From NCBI GenBank assembly GCA_017893485.1, contig CM030362.1:39278984-39342983 (forward strand): a stretch of 64,000 nt of DNA, given 5' to 3'. Of this stretch, positions 22,271 to 32,920 are shown in pieces. The stretch's first letter is position 1. Each line of letters begins with the position of its first letter. The DNA is from Hemerocallis citrina. Its lineage: Eukaryota > Streptophyta > Magnoliopsida > Asparagales > Asphodelaceae. Made by a program: the position numbers and the translations under genes. The notes under the pieces are model-generated. The model saw only the letters and a program-made list of their open reading frames with translations, made no database searches and had not been told where the DNA came from.

Positions 22271-22960
22271 ATGGTGAATGTAAATTTTCAATGATTGTAA
22301 ACGTCTGAATTCTCTCAAAATTGGCCAGGAACGATAGGCTAACAGTCTACAAAAGCTAGCAAAATCATGAAATTCAGAAATTTTCAAAATTAGCATATTA
22401 TATAGCCCACAAAAGCCAGTTTAAATAGCGAAATTCACAATTTTTTGAAGTCAACAAAAAAGTTTAATTACAGCCAACAAATTTTTTTGGGGCAAAAACC
22501 TTGAAATTCAGAATTTTCTGAAATCAGAAAAAAAATGTTGAGCTGCCTACAAACCTTGCTATAACAATGAAATTCCAAATTTCAGCAGCAGACAAAAAAA
22601 CATTAAACTACAGTTCATAAATGTAGGCAAACACAATCAAATTCAGAATTTCTCATCAATTGGGTAAAAGCCATGGGCTTACAAATACTAGCTTCTTTGT
22701 TTTACTAGCCTACTATAGATACTTGCTTAAAAGATGAACAGGAAATAATGGTGTACTTTTGAACACAAGAACTAGTCGTACTGGTCTAATTCGAAATTTT
22801 TAGAAATAGACCAAAAAAAAAATGGACTACTGCACAGAAAAATTAGATAAAATAGTAAAATTCGTTCTGAAAGTTGGAAAATTTTAGTGGTCTACAGAGC
22901 CAATAAAAGCTCTCTAACATGTAATTTAGAATTTCTTGAAAGTTGAAACCCCAAGAAAAT
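22271..22960 (-). repeat. ~69-bp repeat array, reverse orientation (block 2)
   Basis: Same unit and orientation as 20590-21170 (AAAATTGGC, TAGCCCACAAAAGCC, GAAATTCACAATTTTTTGAA words), more diverged toward 22960. Non-coding. Confidence 0.6.
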
Positions 22961-23524
22961 TGTGGACGCTGCTGTTTTGGCAACTTGGGTAAAAAACGAA
23001 AAATAATCAAAGAAACTTTGAGTACAAAGCAAGAAAGTTGACTTGTGCTTTCTTCTTAGAATATTGGAAAGGTTGTTTGGTTTACATTTAGAAATTTGAA
23101 CTTTGGGTTTGCCTTTCGGTGTTTCACTCTATACATATTTTACTTTCCTTTAAACATGCACTATGCGTTTTCTGGAAACAAGTGGATACATTAATATTAA
23201 ATTTTTTTTAGACATAAGAAATGCTAGAGGAACCCATTTCTAATTCATTTGTTACATTTAGCTTTAGTATAACAATCGGCACCCATTATATATTGTGCAT
23301 TTGTGCATCATTGATATTTCGGTTTAAAATATCTCAGTTGGCCTCGTGGTTGGTAGTTAAGAACTCAAAACTCTTATTTTACACGACAAAGTTTCTACAA
23401 GAGCACTCTTACTTAAAATGGGGGAGTTCATTCATACAACAATAGATGGTGTTGTGGACTTAATGCTCAAGGAACTGTTTCCCGTTCTCTGGGAACGAAC
23501 CACCAAGCCAAACGAATCGGTCAC
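22961..23524. other. AT-rich intergenic stretch, nothing recognised
   Basis: No supported gene or element. The small open frame at 23221-23445 has no recognisable protein features. Confidence 0.4.
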
Positions 23525-23527
23525 TAA

Positions 23528-24193
23528 GAGCATTTGTAGTCGGTGAAGCCAAATTTTACATATTTGGCATATAGCCAATAGCGAATATAACTTTCGTCTG
23601 TAGCCGTTGTTAGCCAAATTTTGTTTTTTCAAAATTTTAATAGGACGGATGGTAAATCATTTTCCGTCCGACTTTTTTTTTTTAAAAAAAAAAACTTTTA
23701 AACAAATTTTGGCATGTTGTTCATAGTGACGTTTTCAAAAAAAACAAAAAAAAAACAAAAAAACAAAAAACAAAAAACAAAAATTTGTCCCCAAACCTAG
23801 GACGGTAGATGATTTCCCTTTTGAGGTTTTTTTAAAGTTTTTTAATTATGGGACGGTAAATCAGATTTACTGTCCCAAAACTGTTTTTTTAAAAATTTCT
23901 CATTTCCCGTCTGATTTTTTAAATTTAAAAAAAAAATTGGGACGGTAAATGATTTATCGTCCGATTATTTTATTAATAAAAAAAAATTGGATGGTAAATC
24001 ATACAATGTCCGATTAACAGACGAAAAATAATGTTTCGTCGGGCTATTTTTTTCATTTAGCCAAATCTTCTGCCAAATATAACTCGCTACTGTTCACCAA
24101 AAGTCAAAATTTGACAAAATAGCCAACGGCTACAACACGCTTCGAGCTGAATTTTGGATATTTTGGCTAAATAGCCAATGACTACATATGCTC
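23528..24193. mobile_element. Harbinger/Tourist-like MITE, 666 bp
   Basis: Terminal inverted repeats GAGCATTTGTAGTC at the left and GACTACATATGCTC at the right, flanked by a 3-bp TAA duplication (23525-23527 and 24194-24196), as expected for PIF/Harbinger insertions. The interior is filled with inverted GGACGGTAAATGATTT / ACCGTCC words and A-runs, so the strand can fold back extensively. No transposase. An older relative lies at 1131-1834. Confidence 0.75.
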
Positions 24194-24414
24194 TAAAGCT
24201 TGGAAAATGGGACAATGGAGTCTGCAATTTAGGGTAGAATGACGCAATAACTACAAAAGCTGCTAGAGAAACTACGACAGCAAATAACCTAGTTATGAGT
24301 AAGGTGTGGATTTTGACTATATAGTAAAGCTTGTGAAATGGAAAGAGTGGCTCCTTCACGGTTCAGTCGTTGTACTCTAAATCCATTTTAGAAGATATAA
24401 ACCACCGTGGTCCT

Positions 24415-24980
24415 CCATGATTTGGAAGACTAAAACACCACTCAAAATTTGTGTATACCTATGGCGAACTTTACAATGCAATCCGAGCTTGGGAAAATGT
24501 GGTGAAGAGACAACCAAATATTTTCACGGACTGTGTGTTTTGTAATGCCGACCTGGAAATCAAAGACTACATTCTAATCGAATGTATGCGAAGAAAATTG
24601 GCCTGGATTAAAGTTTTCTGTGTGCTTTACGATCAGGAGACTACCCAGCGATCTATGAAGAATTATGGGTTGACTCTCGCTAGACATAGAAATGACCTTA
24701 GAAAGGCATGGTACATAGTGATCATAAGGATCTATGACGAATTATTGGTTGCCCTCGTCTAGATCCTTTATGGAATACAATACTAGCCATGTGTATGGGG
24801 CGGATAACAAACTTGCTCACAAGGCAGCAAACTAGCGTCGACAATCCAAGCGAGAACTACTATGTGTTAGGAACTTTCCTACTGAAATTTTTGTGGCTGC
24901 TTAAGTTTCTTTGTTAGAGAATGGGTACTGGGTTGTTATGTCTTTCTCTTTTCTCTCTTTTAAAACCAAAAAAAAACCAT
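24415..24980 (+). pseudogene. L1-type LINE 3' relic with zf-RVT domain
   Basis: Two frames joined by a shift near 24540 give the C-terminal zinc-binding domain of plant L1 reverse transcriptases: MIWKTKTPLKICVYLWRTL, then CVFCNADLEIKDYILIEC with Cys-x2-Cys and the His/Cys-side residues, then a KAWYIVIIRIY helix-like tail. An A-rich tract at about 24962-24976 may be the poly(A) end. Truncated on the left and not functional. Confidence 0.6.
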
Positions 24981-25439
24981 ATCGACTTAGATTTTCTGGC
25001 CAAGTAATAATAGTATTTTGGGTAGCTAACTCAAATTATGTATTTGATTTCTTTGTGGACAGGGATAGTTGCCGCAGGAGCCAGAGATCGTATTATTGAT
25101 TCCCAGGTACCTTTTGACGGCAGGGCCATAATAATGTACATATAGAAATCAACCCGACATTGAACTAGACATATCTCCCACGGTTATTGAGGGGTGCTCC
25201 TTTCATGTTATTTCTTAGTTTTTTTTAAAAAAATTTATTTATTCACCTTCCCAAAAATGTTGGAGGTTTTATATTATTTTCTTGCACTTATGCCTGTGTT
25301 TTCGTAGTTTTGGCTGTGTTTGTTTTGTATTTCTCATTAATGGAACATAGTTCGATTCTATTCTTAGACAAAATTAGTTTGGGATGTTGAAAATTTTCTC
25401 TTTCCCCAATGTGGGTGGCCAGGGTTGAATGTCCTAAAA
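24981..25439. other. AT-rich intergenic stretch, nothing recognised
   Basis: No supported gene. Possible LINE 3' debris, but no family feature can be named. Confidence 0.35.
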
Positions 25440-25773
25440 AAAAAAAAGGATTTTCAGAAATTAGATAGAAATTGTAGACTATAACCCACAAAAATTGTTT
25501 AAATCTACTCCACCCTTTCCCTCAATTATTTTTTTGGGTTTAAACAAGTGAAATCTGAAAATTTTCAAAATTTTCAAAAGTTTAAATAAGGTGAAATTAA
25601 GAATTTCTCATTAAAAAAATGTTGGACTAAAATTCATAAAAATTAGTTTAAAAATATGAAATTCAAGGCTTATTTACATTGACTAAAAATAGTGGATTAT
25701 AAGTCACAAAAGTTTTCTGTAAAGAGTAAAATTTAAATTTCTTGAAATCGGTTAAAGGAAGTGTGAGTTATAA
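25440..25773 (-). repeat. ~69-bp repeat array, reverse orientation (block 3)
   Basis: A few diverged reverse units (GGATTATAAGTCACAAAAG, TTTCTTGAAATCGG). It continues beyond the copia LTR at 26447-26655 and again at 27237-27430, showing that the LTR and two MITEs inserted into this array. Confidence 0.55.
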
Positions 25774-26441
25774 TGTTGAGTTCTAACTACAGAATAACTC
25801 ACCAACAAGATGCAAAACAATAGAACCACAAGCAAGAGAACAAAAGCAATCAAAAGCCAACATACAAGAATACACGAGATTTTTTCTTGGTTCACCCAAT
25901 GCAATGGTTACTTCCCCATGCAGAGGCATTCCTGCGATTTCCACTAGAAATATGAAGAACAAGTTTACAGTCTCTCAAGAACTCACCTTAAGGTATAGAG
26001 TTTATCTCTATATTCCCCTCTCTCTCTAACGACTACTATATCCAATGTTTCTCCTAACCCTAAATTAGTATTCAATACAATATATATAGGTTTACACCGG
26101 AACAAATCTTAGCCGTAGATCAAACAGCGCAGTGCGGTCGGCTACTGTTAGCCATCGAGTGAACAGAGAGTGAGATGGTCGACTGCACATTTTCTTATGC
26201 ATTCCATAGGGCTTGACAGTCGACTATCATGCTCTCTGGACGAGAGCTGAAGCATGTCGGTCGACCTTGCAGTCGACTGTACTTCCCTTGCACAATTATT
26301 GTTTGTGCCTGCTGTACATGTTGCTACCTTTTGTTGTTGTAGCTTCTTGTGCTTCTTCTTGCACTTGCTTGCTCCCACTTCTACTCATCCACTTGTCAAT
26401 CTTCAACCCATTATCATGTATTGGATCCACAAATCCCAACA
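25774..26441 (-). mobile_element. Solo LTR of the copia A family
   Basis: 668 bp, minus orientation; on that strand it begins TGTTGGGATTTGTGGATCC and ends GAACTCAACA, like the 670-bp LTRs of copia A. Flanks TATAA (25769-25773) and TATAG (26442-26446) are a near-perfect target duplication. There is no internal region, so it arose by LTR-LTR recombination. Several GTCGAC motifs lie at 26160-26280. Confidence 0.82.
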
Positions 26442-26662
26442 TATAGCTCCCAAAAGTTGGCTAGAAGTGTGAAATAAAGAATTTCTCAAAATCAGCCATA
26501 ATGTCATAATGGTAGACAAAATTGCCTACAAAATGTGACTAAAATATTGAAATTTAGAATATTTCGAAATTCGTTTAAATGATGAACTATACAAAACAAA
26601 AGTTGAAAAAAATGCAATACTCAAAATTTTCCAAAATCGGCATGAAATGATGAATTATAAAT

Positions 26663-27001
26663 GGGCTAAATTTAAAATAAAAAAACCCTTGAACTATACC
26701 CTTTATACCTCACTGAACTTTTTTATGTGTAAAAAACTCACTCCGACGGTGTGAGCTTTCTGCTAAAGTTGAGTGAGGTTTTTTGACAATAATGAGAAAG
26801 ATGCATGATGTTTTCTGAACCAACTTGCAAAGATGAATGAGGTTATCTGATACAAGCAGAAAAGTTAGATGTAGTTTTTTGAAAATATACGTCAGAAAAA
26901 AAATTTGCAACCATACTTGAGTGTAGTTTTCTGGATAAAAAAGAAGTTTAGTGAGATTTCTGTATAAAGGAAATAGTTCAAAAGGTTTTTTTATAATAGC
27001 C
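26663..27001. mobile_element. MITE with ~50-bp inverted ends, TSD TTATAAAT
   Basis: 339-bp element. The left end GGGCTAAATTTAAAATAAAA... and the complement of the right end share AAAAAAAC-C-TTGAACTAT, CTTTATAC and CTCACT over about 50 bp. The 8-bp duplication TTATAAAT is exact (26655-26662 and 27002-27009). Long inverted ends suggest a Mutator- or hAT-like origin; the 8-bp duplication favours hAT. Confidence 0.72.
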
Positions 27002-27013
27002 TTATAAATAACA

Positions 27014-27228
27014 CAGGGGCGGAGCCAAGTGGGGGCCCGGGGTGGCCCGGGCCCCCCCAAAATTTTTAAAAACCCCTTAAATTTTTTGAAATTTTTTTAA
27101 AAACCCTTAAATCTATTAAATTTCATTATTTGCCCCCCCTAAAAATTATGAAAAATACCTATATATTTATATATAGTTATAGAATATTTTCTTGGTCCCC
27201 CTGAAAATTTTGTTCTGGCTTCGCCCCT
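27014..27228. mobile_element. hAT MITE, CAGGGGCGGAGCCA ends
   Basis: 215 bp with inverted ends CAGGGGCGGAGCCA and TGGCTTCGCCCCTG and an exact 8-bp duplication AAATAACA (27006-27013 and 27229-27236). Its left target copy overlaps the right target copy of the previous MITE. Non-coding, with a GC-rich start. Confidence 0.85.
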
Positions 27229-27430
27229 GAAATAACATACAAAAGCTATCAAAAAATTGAAATTCAGAATTTCTCCAAAGTCAACAAACAAAACAATGAA
27301 CTATAACCCACCAATGCTTCTGTTGGTTGGAAACACTGAAATTTAAAATTTTAGAACTCATACCAAAACGACGGAGTATAGCACATAAAAACTGGCTAAA
27401 TTAATAAAATTCAATTTTTTTAGAAATTAG

Positions 27431-27960
27431 CTAGAATAGTTTATTAGTGATTAAATGCTAAATTAAACAATAGATTAAACATGTGGGGTGGGGGGTGGGG
27501 CTGGGGCTGGGGAACATCAGAGACAAAAAATTATTTCATGCAATGAGTAAACAAAATGAATTTAATATTAAACTGGAATTTTGTCTAAAATAAATCTTTT
27601 CCTCTCATATACAGTCATCCACATTTCAAATATACATAACATATTTCCGACCAATTGAGCTGGATGGCATACCCCTTGCTACCTAGGACCATGATGTAAT
27701 TTTATTTAAATACAAACACATTACTTTTGTTTCCATATATCCCAAAACAATCTCACATGCTAACCCTCAACACCATTGCTATATGAAGACAAGGGATGTC
27801 CAATAACGTCACATTTACCCTACATCAGATCCCCTATCTCAACCATTCACAGCTAACTCGTTCTTCTCTCCAAAATCTCCATATAGTACTAAGTAAACTC
27901 TCTTCATAATTTCAGTCATTTCTCAAACTACGGTTTAATCATTTGTACACAAATTATACA
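27431..27960 (+). promoter_or_regulatory. Upstream region of the glycosyltransferase
   Basis: About 500 bp free of recognisable repeats between the 69-bp array and the start codon. No clear TATA box was found; CCATATAG near 27881 is a weak candidate. A TTG codon at 27943 is in frame, but the first ATG is at 27961. Confidence 0.35.
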
Positions 27961-29394
27961 ATGAACACTCAAAAGCCTCTTCACTTTGTGGTTGTACCCC
28001 TAATGGCACAAGGCCACATGCTTCCGGCCATCGACATAGCCCGTCTGTTGGCCGAACGTGGGGCCATCGTCAGCCTCATCACCACCCCAGTCAACGCCAC
28101 CCGCAATGTTGCAGCCATGAATCACTTCAACTCTCTCTCCCTCCCTGTCAGATTCGTCCAACTTGACTTCCCATGCAGCGAATTCGGGCTCCCTGAGTTG
28201 TGCGAAAATATAGATCTAATACCCTCAATTGACCTCTTCTTAAACTTCTTCAATGCCACTTTCAAGCTCAAAGACCAGCTGCATTCATACATGATCAAAC
28301 ATGAAGTTCTGCCTAGCTGCATGATCTGTGACATGTGCTTGCCATGGACGGCTGTGATTGCGCGAGAGCTTGCTCTTCCGCGCTTTATCTTCCACGGTCA
28401 GTCATGTTTTTCTTTGCTCACTGTCCACAACATCCGTAAACATGGTCTGTATGACACCTCTAGTGACGACGAGCCTTTCGCAATTCCTGACCTGCCACAG
28501 CGAATTGAGATCATGAAAGCACGTGCACCGGTCTTCTTCCCTGTTCCCGGGTGGGAGAAGCTCCGGGATGAGGCTGTACATGCAGAGGCGACGGCCAACG
28601 GTGTTGTACTCAATAGCTTTAATGACCTAGAGGGCTGGTACATTGATAGGCTTAGAGAAGAAATGGGGATGAGGGTTTGGGCTATCGGGCCGGTGGCATG
28701 GAGCAACCGGGACGAAGGAAGCAAGGCCCGAAGAGGGACGAAGGAAGCAAGGCTCGACGAGACCAAGTGGTTGAGTTGGCTCGATGGCATGGATCATGAA
28801 TTAGTCTTGTATGTTAGCTTTGGCAGCTTATCAATCAACAGCCTTCCGCAACTAATTGAGATAGGAAAGGGCCTCGAAGCATCGGGGTGCCCTTTCATTT
28901 GGGTGATCAAAGAGAAGGAGATGACCAAGGAGCTCGAGGAATGGATGTTAGTAGAAGGGTTTGAAGAGAGGAACAAGGAGAAGTGTTTGATAATAAAGGG
29001 TTGGGCACCTCAAACCGCGATTTTGTCACATCGGGCTATAGGAGGATTCATGACACACTGCGGATGGAATTCAGTGCTGGAAAGTGTGAGTGTGGGTGTG
29101 CCGATGGTAACCTGGCCGCGCTTTGCGGACCAGCATCTTAACGAGAAGTTGATTGTGGAGGTGTTGAGGATCGGGGTTGGAGTAGAGGTGAAAGGGCAGG
29201 ACCGGCATGTGGAGGAGCTGAAGAGTGATCAGTTGGAGAAGGCGGTCCGGAAGTTGATGGATGGAGGGGAGGAAAGCGAAGAGCGGAGAAAGAGTGCGAG
29301 GGAGTTTGGTGATAAGGCGAGGAAGGCGATGGAGGAGGGGGGATCTTCTTATGAAGCTGTCACTCGTATGATTAACTATGTTCGCGAACAATGA
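27961..29394 (+). CDS. UDP-glycosyltransferase, UGT73-like, intact and intronless
   Basis: 477 aa, the usual length for plant family-1 glycosyltransferases, which move a sugar (usually glucose from UDP-glucose) onto small molecules such as flavonoids, terpenoids or hormones in the cytosol. The N-terminal acceptor domain has the catalytic His19 in VVVPLMAQGHMLPAIDIARL and the paired Asp124 in SCMICDMCLPWT. The donor-binding PSPG box is complete at residues 348-391, from WAPQTAILSHRAIGGF through THCGWNSVLESV to the closing FADQ; the final Gln391 and Trp369 are present. The N-terminus and PSPG style resemble the UGT73 group, but the acceptor cannot be predicted. The first ATG is chosen because it directly precedes the conserved N-terminus. 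There are no breaks, so it is probably functional. No neighbouring biosynthetic gene is visible. Confidence 0.93.
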   Translation: MNTQKPLHFVVVPLMAQGHMLPAIDIARLLAERGAIVSLITTPVNATRNVAAMNHFNSLSLPVRFVQLDFPCSEFGLPELCENIDLIPSIDLFLNFFNATFKLKDQLHSYMIKHEVLPSCMICDMCLPWTAVIARELALPRFIFHGQSCFSLLTVHNIRKHGLYDTSSDDEPFAIPDLPQRIEIMKARAPVFFPVPGWEKLRDEAVHAEATANGVVLNSFNDLEGWYIDRLREEMGMRVWAIGPVAWSNRDEGSKARRGTKEARLDETKWLSWLDGMDHELVLYVSFGSLSINSLPQLIEIGKGLEASGCPFIWVIKEKEMTKELEEWMLVEGFEERNKEKCLIIKGWAPQTAILSHRAIGGFMTHCGWNSVLESVSVGVPMVTWPRFADQHLNEKLIVEVLRIGVGVEVKGQDRHVEELKSDQLEKAVRKLMDGGEESEERRKSAREFGDKARKAMEEGGSSYEAVTRMINYVREQ

Positions 29395-30075
29395 TGTGCA
29401 TGGCTATAGTTGAAGATATTATACGTCACTTTTTCAGCTCTTTGGGAATTTTGTCGAACACTTTTGTCTTCAGTTGGGTAATTCTCACTCACAGTCGAGA
29501 TAGTGCAGTTTATGTACTACTAGTTGTTTCAGTATTAACACAAGGCTGAATGTTTTCCTACACATTGTTATAGTTCGTAGGGATTATGTAACAATGTTAT
29601 CTCCTTAAGATGTAGTCTATATCTAATATGAAATAGTAGTAGTTGAGCTAAACATTGAAATATGAATCTTTTTGCAAGTATATTCAATCAGTTTTCATGA
29701 CCGATCAAGACTTTTAAGGCCGTGCTTGGGGATGAAGTTTTTGAGTTGACCAAAATTTAGTTTTAAGTGGAAATAGAGCTTTGCAAAATTTAGGTACCAT
29801 ACATTTATCTCTGCTTAAAAAAAAATATTTTTTTATAGCATGTTTAGCGAACCACTAAAGTTAGCTAAAACTTTATAATTTCGGGGTGTTGGCCAAATTC
29901 AGATAAAAGGAGACTTTAGTGGCGCTGAGCTGTGGGCTGAAAAGTTTACGTCCAAGTTGGTTCCCAAATTCCCACAGCGCCTATATTTTTAACCAACTAT
30001 CTCATTTGATTGATCGAACAACAAAAGGTTATTATTAACCACATCGATATAAATAAATAAATAAATAAATGTTAT
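29395..30075. other. 3' flank of the glycosyltransferase
   Basis: Unique AT-rich DNA without ORFs. The first 250 bp probably hold the 3' UTR; no exact AATAAA was seen. A (TAAA)n microsatellite lies at 30050-30070. Confidence 0.4.
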
Positions 30076-30476
30076 TATTCCAATTTGTCTTCCTTCGAAT
30101 CTGTTCCCCATTAAATCTTATTATGATTTTCTTAACTCCGATAGTATTATTTCCCCGAAAGCAATTTGGAAGTGCATTGCTCTTCTTAAAGCATGTATTC
30201 TCACATGGCTGGCTATTCACAATAAACTGCTCACGGTAGATAATCTCAACAAAAGAAATTTAACTTTTTGGTCAGAAATGTGTACTATGCCTTACCGCCC
30301 ATGAGGACTCGGCTTACTTATTTCTTACTTGCTCGTTCATTCAACTCTTATGGTCATTTGCAAGGTTGTGTGGAATGTGCAGGGTTTGCCCGAGTTTGTG
30401 ATTTCATGATGGTATTCCTGGCGTAAGCTTCGTGTCAAGCACATTGTTCGTCCATCATGGGACTTAACCATGATGG
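30076..30476 (+). pseudogene. L1-type LINE, part before the copia A insertion
   Basis: Frames encode the zf-RVT part of an L1 reverse transcriptase (AIWKCIALLKACILTWLAIH, LLTVDNLNKRNL) with stops. It is interrupted at GATGG (30472-30476) by copia A and continues at 50531. It is the outermost layer of the nest. The left end is probably a 5' truncation. Confidence 0.65.
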
Positions 30477-31146
30477 TGTTGGGGTTTGTGGATCCAACAC
30501 ACGACAATGAGTTGAAGAAGATAGTCGGGAAGGAGAGTCGAAGTGGGAGCATCAGGTTAAGAGTAGCAAGTGCTACAGCAGAGTTGCGGTCGACCGCGCA
30601 GTCGACCGCACCTCCGACCGCCCAGGCAAGTCGACCAGTCGACCGCACAGTCGACCATCCCGCCCTCTGACTCAATTCTGTATCTTGAAGGAATGACCGA
30701 TCGACCGCGCAGTCGACCGACCCGCTCTCTGTTAGATTTAGTGCAGTCAAGGGAGAAGACCGGTCGACCGTGCCGATGCTGAACAGATGAACGGCTGAGA
30801 TTAGAGATGTGGAATCCTATATATATTGTATTGTGTACGATTTTAGGGTTATCTGAAAAGAAAAGAGAGATCTACTAGCCGTCATTAAGAGAGTGGGAGA
30901 TAGAGAGAAATCCTATACCTTGGTGGTGAGTTCCTAAGAGATTTGTAAACCTAATCTTCATATTTCTAGTGAAAATTGCAGGAGTGCCTCTGCGCGGGGA
31001 AGTAGCCATTGTTTGGGTGAACCTCGATAAAAATCTTGGGTGTTCTTGTGTGTTATTTTTGTTTGTTCTTTATTCTCTTGTTTTGATTCTATAGTTCCTG
31101 CATCTCGTCGTCGTTGTTGAATTTATTCCGCAGTTAGAATTCAACA
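30477..31146 (+). mobile_element. 5' LTR of copia A
   Basis: 670 bp, TGTTGGGGTT...GAATTCAACA. TATATATA box at 30818-30825. Between 30588 and 30770 it has a cluster of GGTCGACCG / CAGTCGACCG motifs spaced 8-11 bp or more. Confidence 0.95.
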
Positions 31147-31149
31147 AAA

Positions 31150-31161
31150 TTGTATCAGAGC
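31150..31161 (+). other. Primer-binding site of copia A (tRNA-iMet type)
   Basis: TTGTATCAGAGC just after the LTR matches the TGGTATCAGAGC motif complementary to initiator tRNA-Met used by plant copia elements, with one change. Confidence 0.75.
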
Positions 31162-31185
31162 TACAGGTTTGTAGTCTTGATTGAA

Positions 31186-31405
31186 ATGGGGGACAAGAGT
31201 AGAGTCAAGAAGTTCGATGGAATGGATTTCACAATGTGAAAGATCCAAATGATTGCATATCTCCGACAGAAGGATCTTGATGATCCATTGTTTGGTGTGA
31301 AGCCAGAAGGGGAGAAGGTCGATCCGGTTGCGTTGGCGACCTGGAATAGATTGGACCAGAAAGCACTCGGACAGATTCAGTTGTCGCTCAGCAGGAAGGC
31401 ACTAT
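31186..31405 (+). pseudogene. Copia A gag, N-terminal remnant
   Basis: Starts MGDKSRVKKFDGMDFTM, then a TGA where copia C has TGG, then KIQMIAYLRQKDLDDPLFG. It stops abruptly after LSLSRKA, where the sequence jumps to the GAG-pre-integrase region. Comparison with copia C shows the rest of gag, the zinc knuckle and the protease are deleted. Confidence 0.75.
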
Positions 31406-32920
31406 AAGAGTGAAGGCTCGCAATGGTGGGCAATTGGTCTTGTATGACACAAGACATATTCTGAGCTTTAAGAAAAACTTGATCTCGACTAGCAAACTAG
31501 ACAAAGAAGGATTTACAACAATCTTTGGACATGGAGAACGGAAGGTGACTACAGGTGCCAGGTTGGTGGCAAAAAGAAAGCGTGGTGACACGTTGTACTT
31601 ACTCAGGGGAGGTGATTCAGGTGATATCATTGCTACAACATTAGTAGGTAGTTCCTCTTCAATTCTATGGCATGTCAGGTTAGGGCACCTTGGTGAAAAG
31701 GGTGTCAAGCAGCTTTGTTCTAGGGATCTTCTGCCGGGGCTGAAGAAGATTGAGATGGATTTTGTGAGAATTATGTGATGGGCAAACAGAAGTCAGTTAG
31801 CTTTCAGTTGGGTGGACGTGAGAAGAAGCTTGTGAAGCTAGAGTTGGTACATATAGATGTATGGGGTCCAACTCAGGAATTCTCTTATGGTGGTAAGAGA
31901 TACTTCGTCACATTCATAGATGATGCTACTAGAAAGGTTTGGGTTTATGCAATTAGCGAAAAATCAGAAGTTTTTGAGGCATTCAGATCTTGGAAGGCCA
32001 GGGTTGAAAATGAGACGGTTTGCAAGGTGAAAGCAATCAAGTCAGACAACGGAGGTGAGTACATAAGCAAAGAGTTTGTTAACTATCTGGCAAAGAAAGG
32101 TATCAGAGGAATCAAGACAGTTCCTAAGACTCCACAGGAGAATGGTGTAGCAGAAAGGATGAACCGCACGATACTTGAAAGGGCAAGATGCATGAGACTT
32201 TATGTGGGTCTTCCGGTCCATCTTTGGGCCGCTACAGTTGATACAGCAGTGTACTTGATTAACCATTACCCGTCTAGTGCCCCTGATGGGGCCATTCCAG
32301 AAGAACTATGGTCAGGTAAAACTGTTAATTATTCGCATTTAAAAGATTATGGTTGTATGACATATGCACTAATTGACAGGGAAGAAAGAAAGAAGTTGGA
32401 CTCTAAGTCCAGGAGGTGTGTCTTCATTGGCTACGGTGGCGATGAGTATGGTTACAGGTTTTGGAATTTTGTGGATAACAAAGTCATTCGCACTAGGAAT
32501 ATAGTGTTCAATAAAGAGGTTCTATACAAGGACATACACACAGGTCAAGACAGTACAACCAGTTCAGAATCAGATTGGGGTTCAGACTCAGACTCAGATT
32601 CAAATTCTAAAGGTGACCCTAGTGGTGGGGGCCCTACAGTGCAGCAGCAGGTAAAGGTACCACCGGCAGCACAAGAGGCTCATGGTGAGTCTATTGGGAA
32701 TGAGCAGGTTATCCAAGACGAACAGGTACAGCCAAAACAGTTCGGGGAACCTGAACCGATCGGTGAACTGGTATCCACATTGAGGAGATCGACACGAGAG
32801 AGGAGGCCAACTAGGATATTTGATCCATCAGCTAGTGTTGTTCACGAGCATGTTCTGTACACGAATTTGGGAGAGTCAGAGACTCATGAGGAGGCTTTGA
32901 GGGATGAGGCTCGAATTTAG
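31406..32920 (+). pseudogene. Copia A integrase with frameshift
   Basis: A GAG-pre-integrase segment (KNLISTSKLDKEGFTTIFG, ILWHVRLGHLGEKGVKQLC) leads to a frameshift near 31770; copia C shows one more base at this site. The catalytic core then runs open to 32920 with D, D and E in HIDVWGP, KSDNGGEY and PQENGVAERMNR, followed by the copia-type C-terminus (RRCVFIGYGGDEYGYRFW) and an acidic serine linker (SESDWGSDSDSDSNS). The frame ends at TAG where copia C has CAG. Confidence 0.85.
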
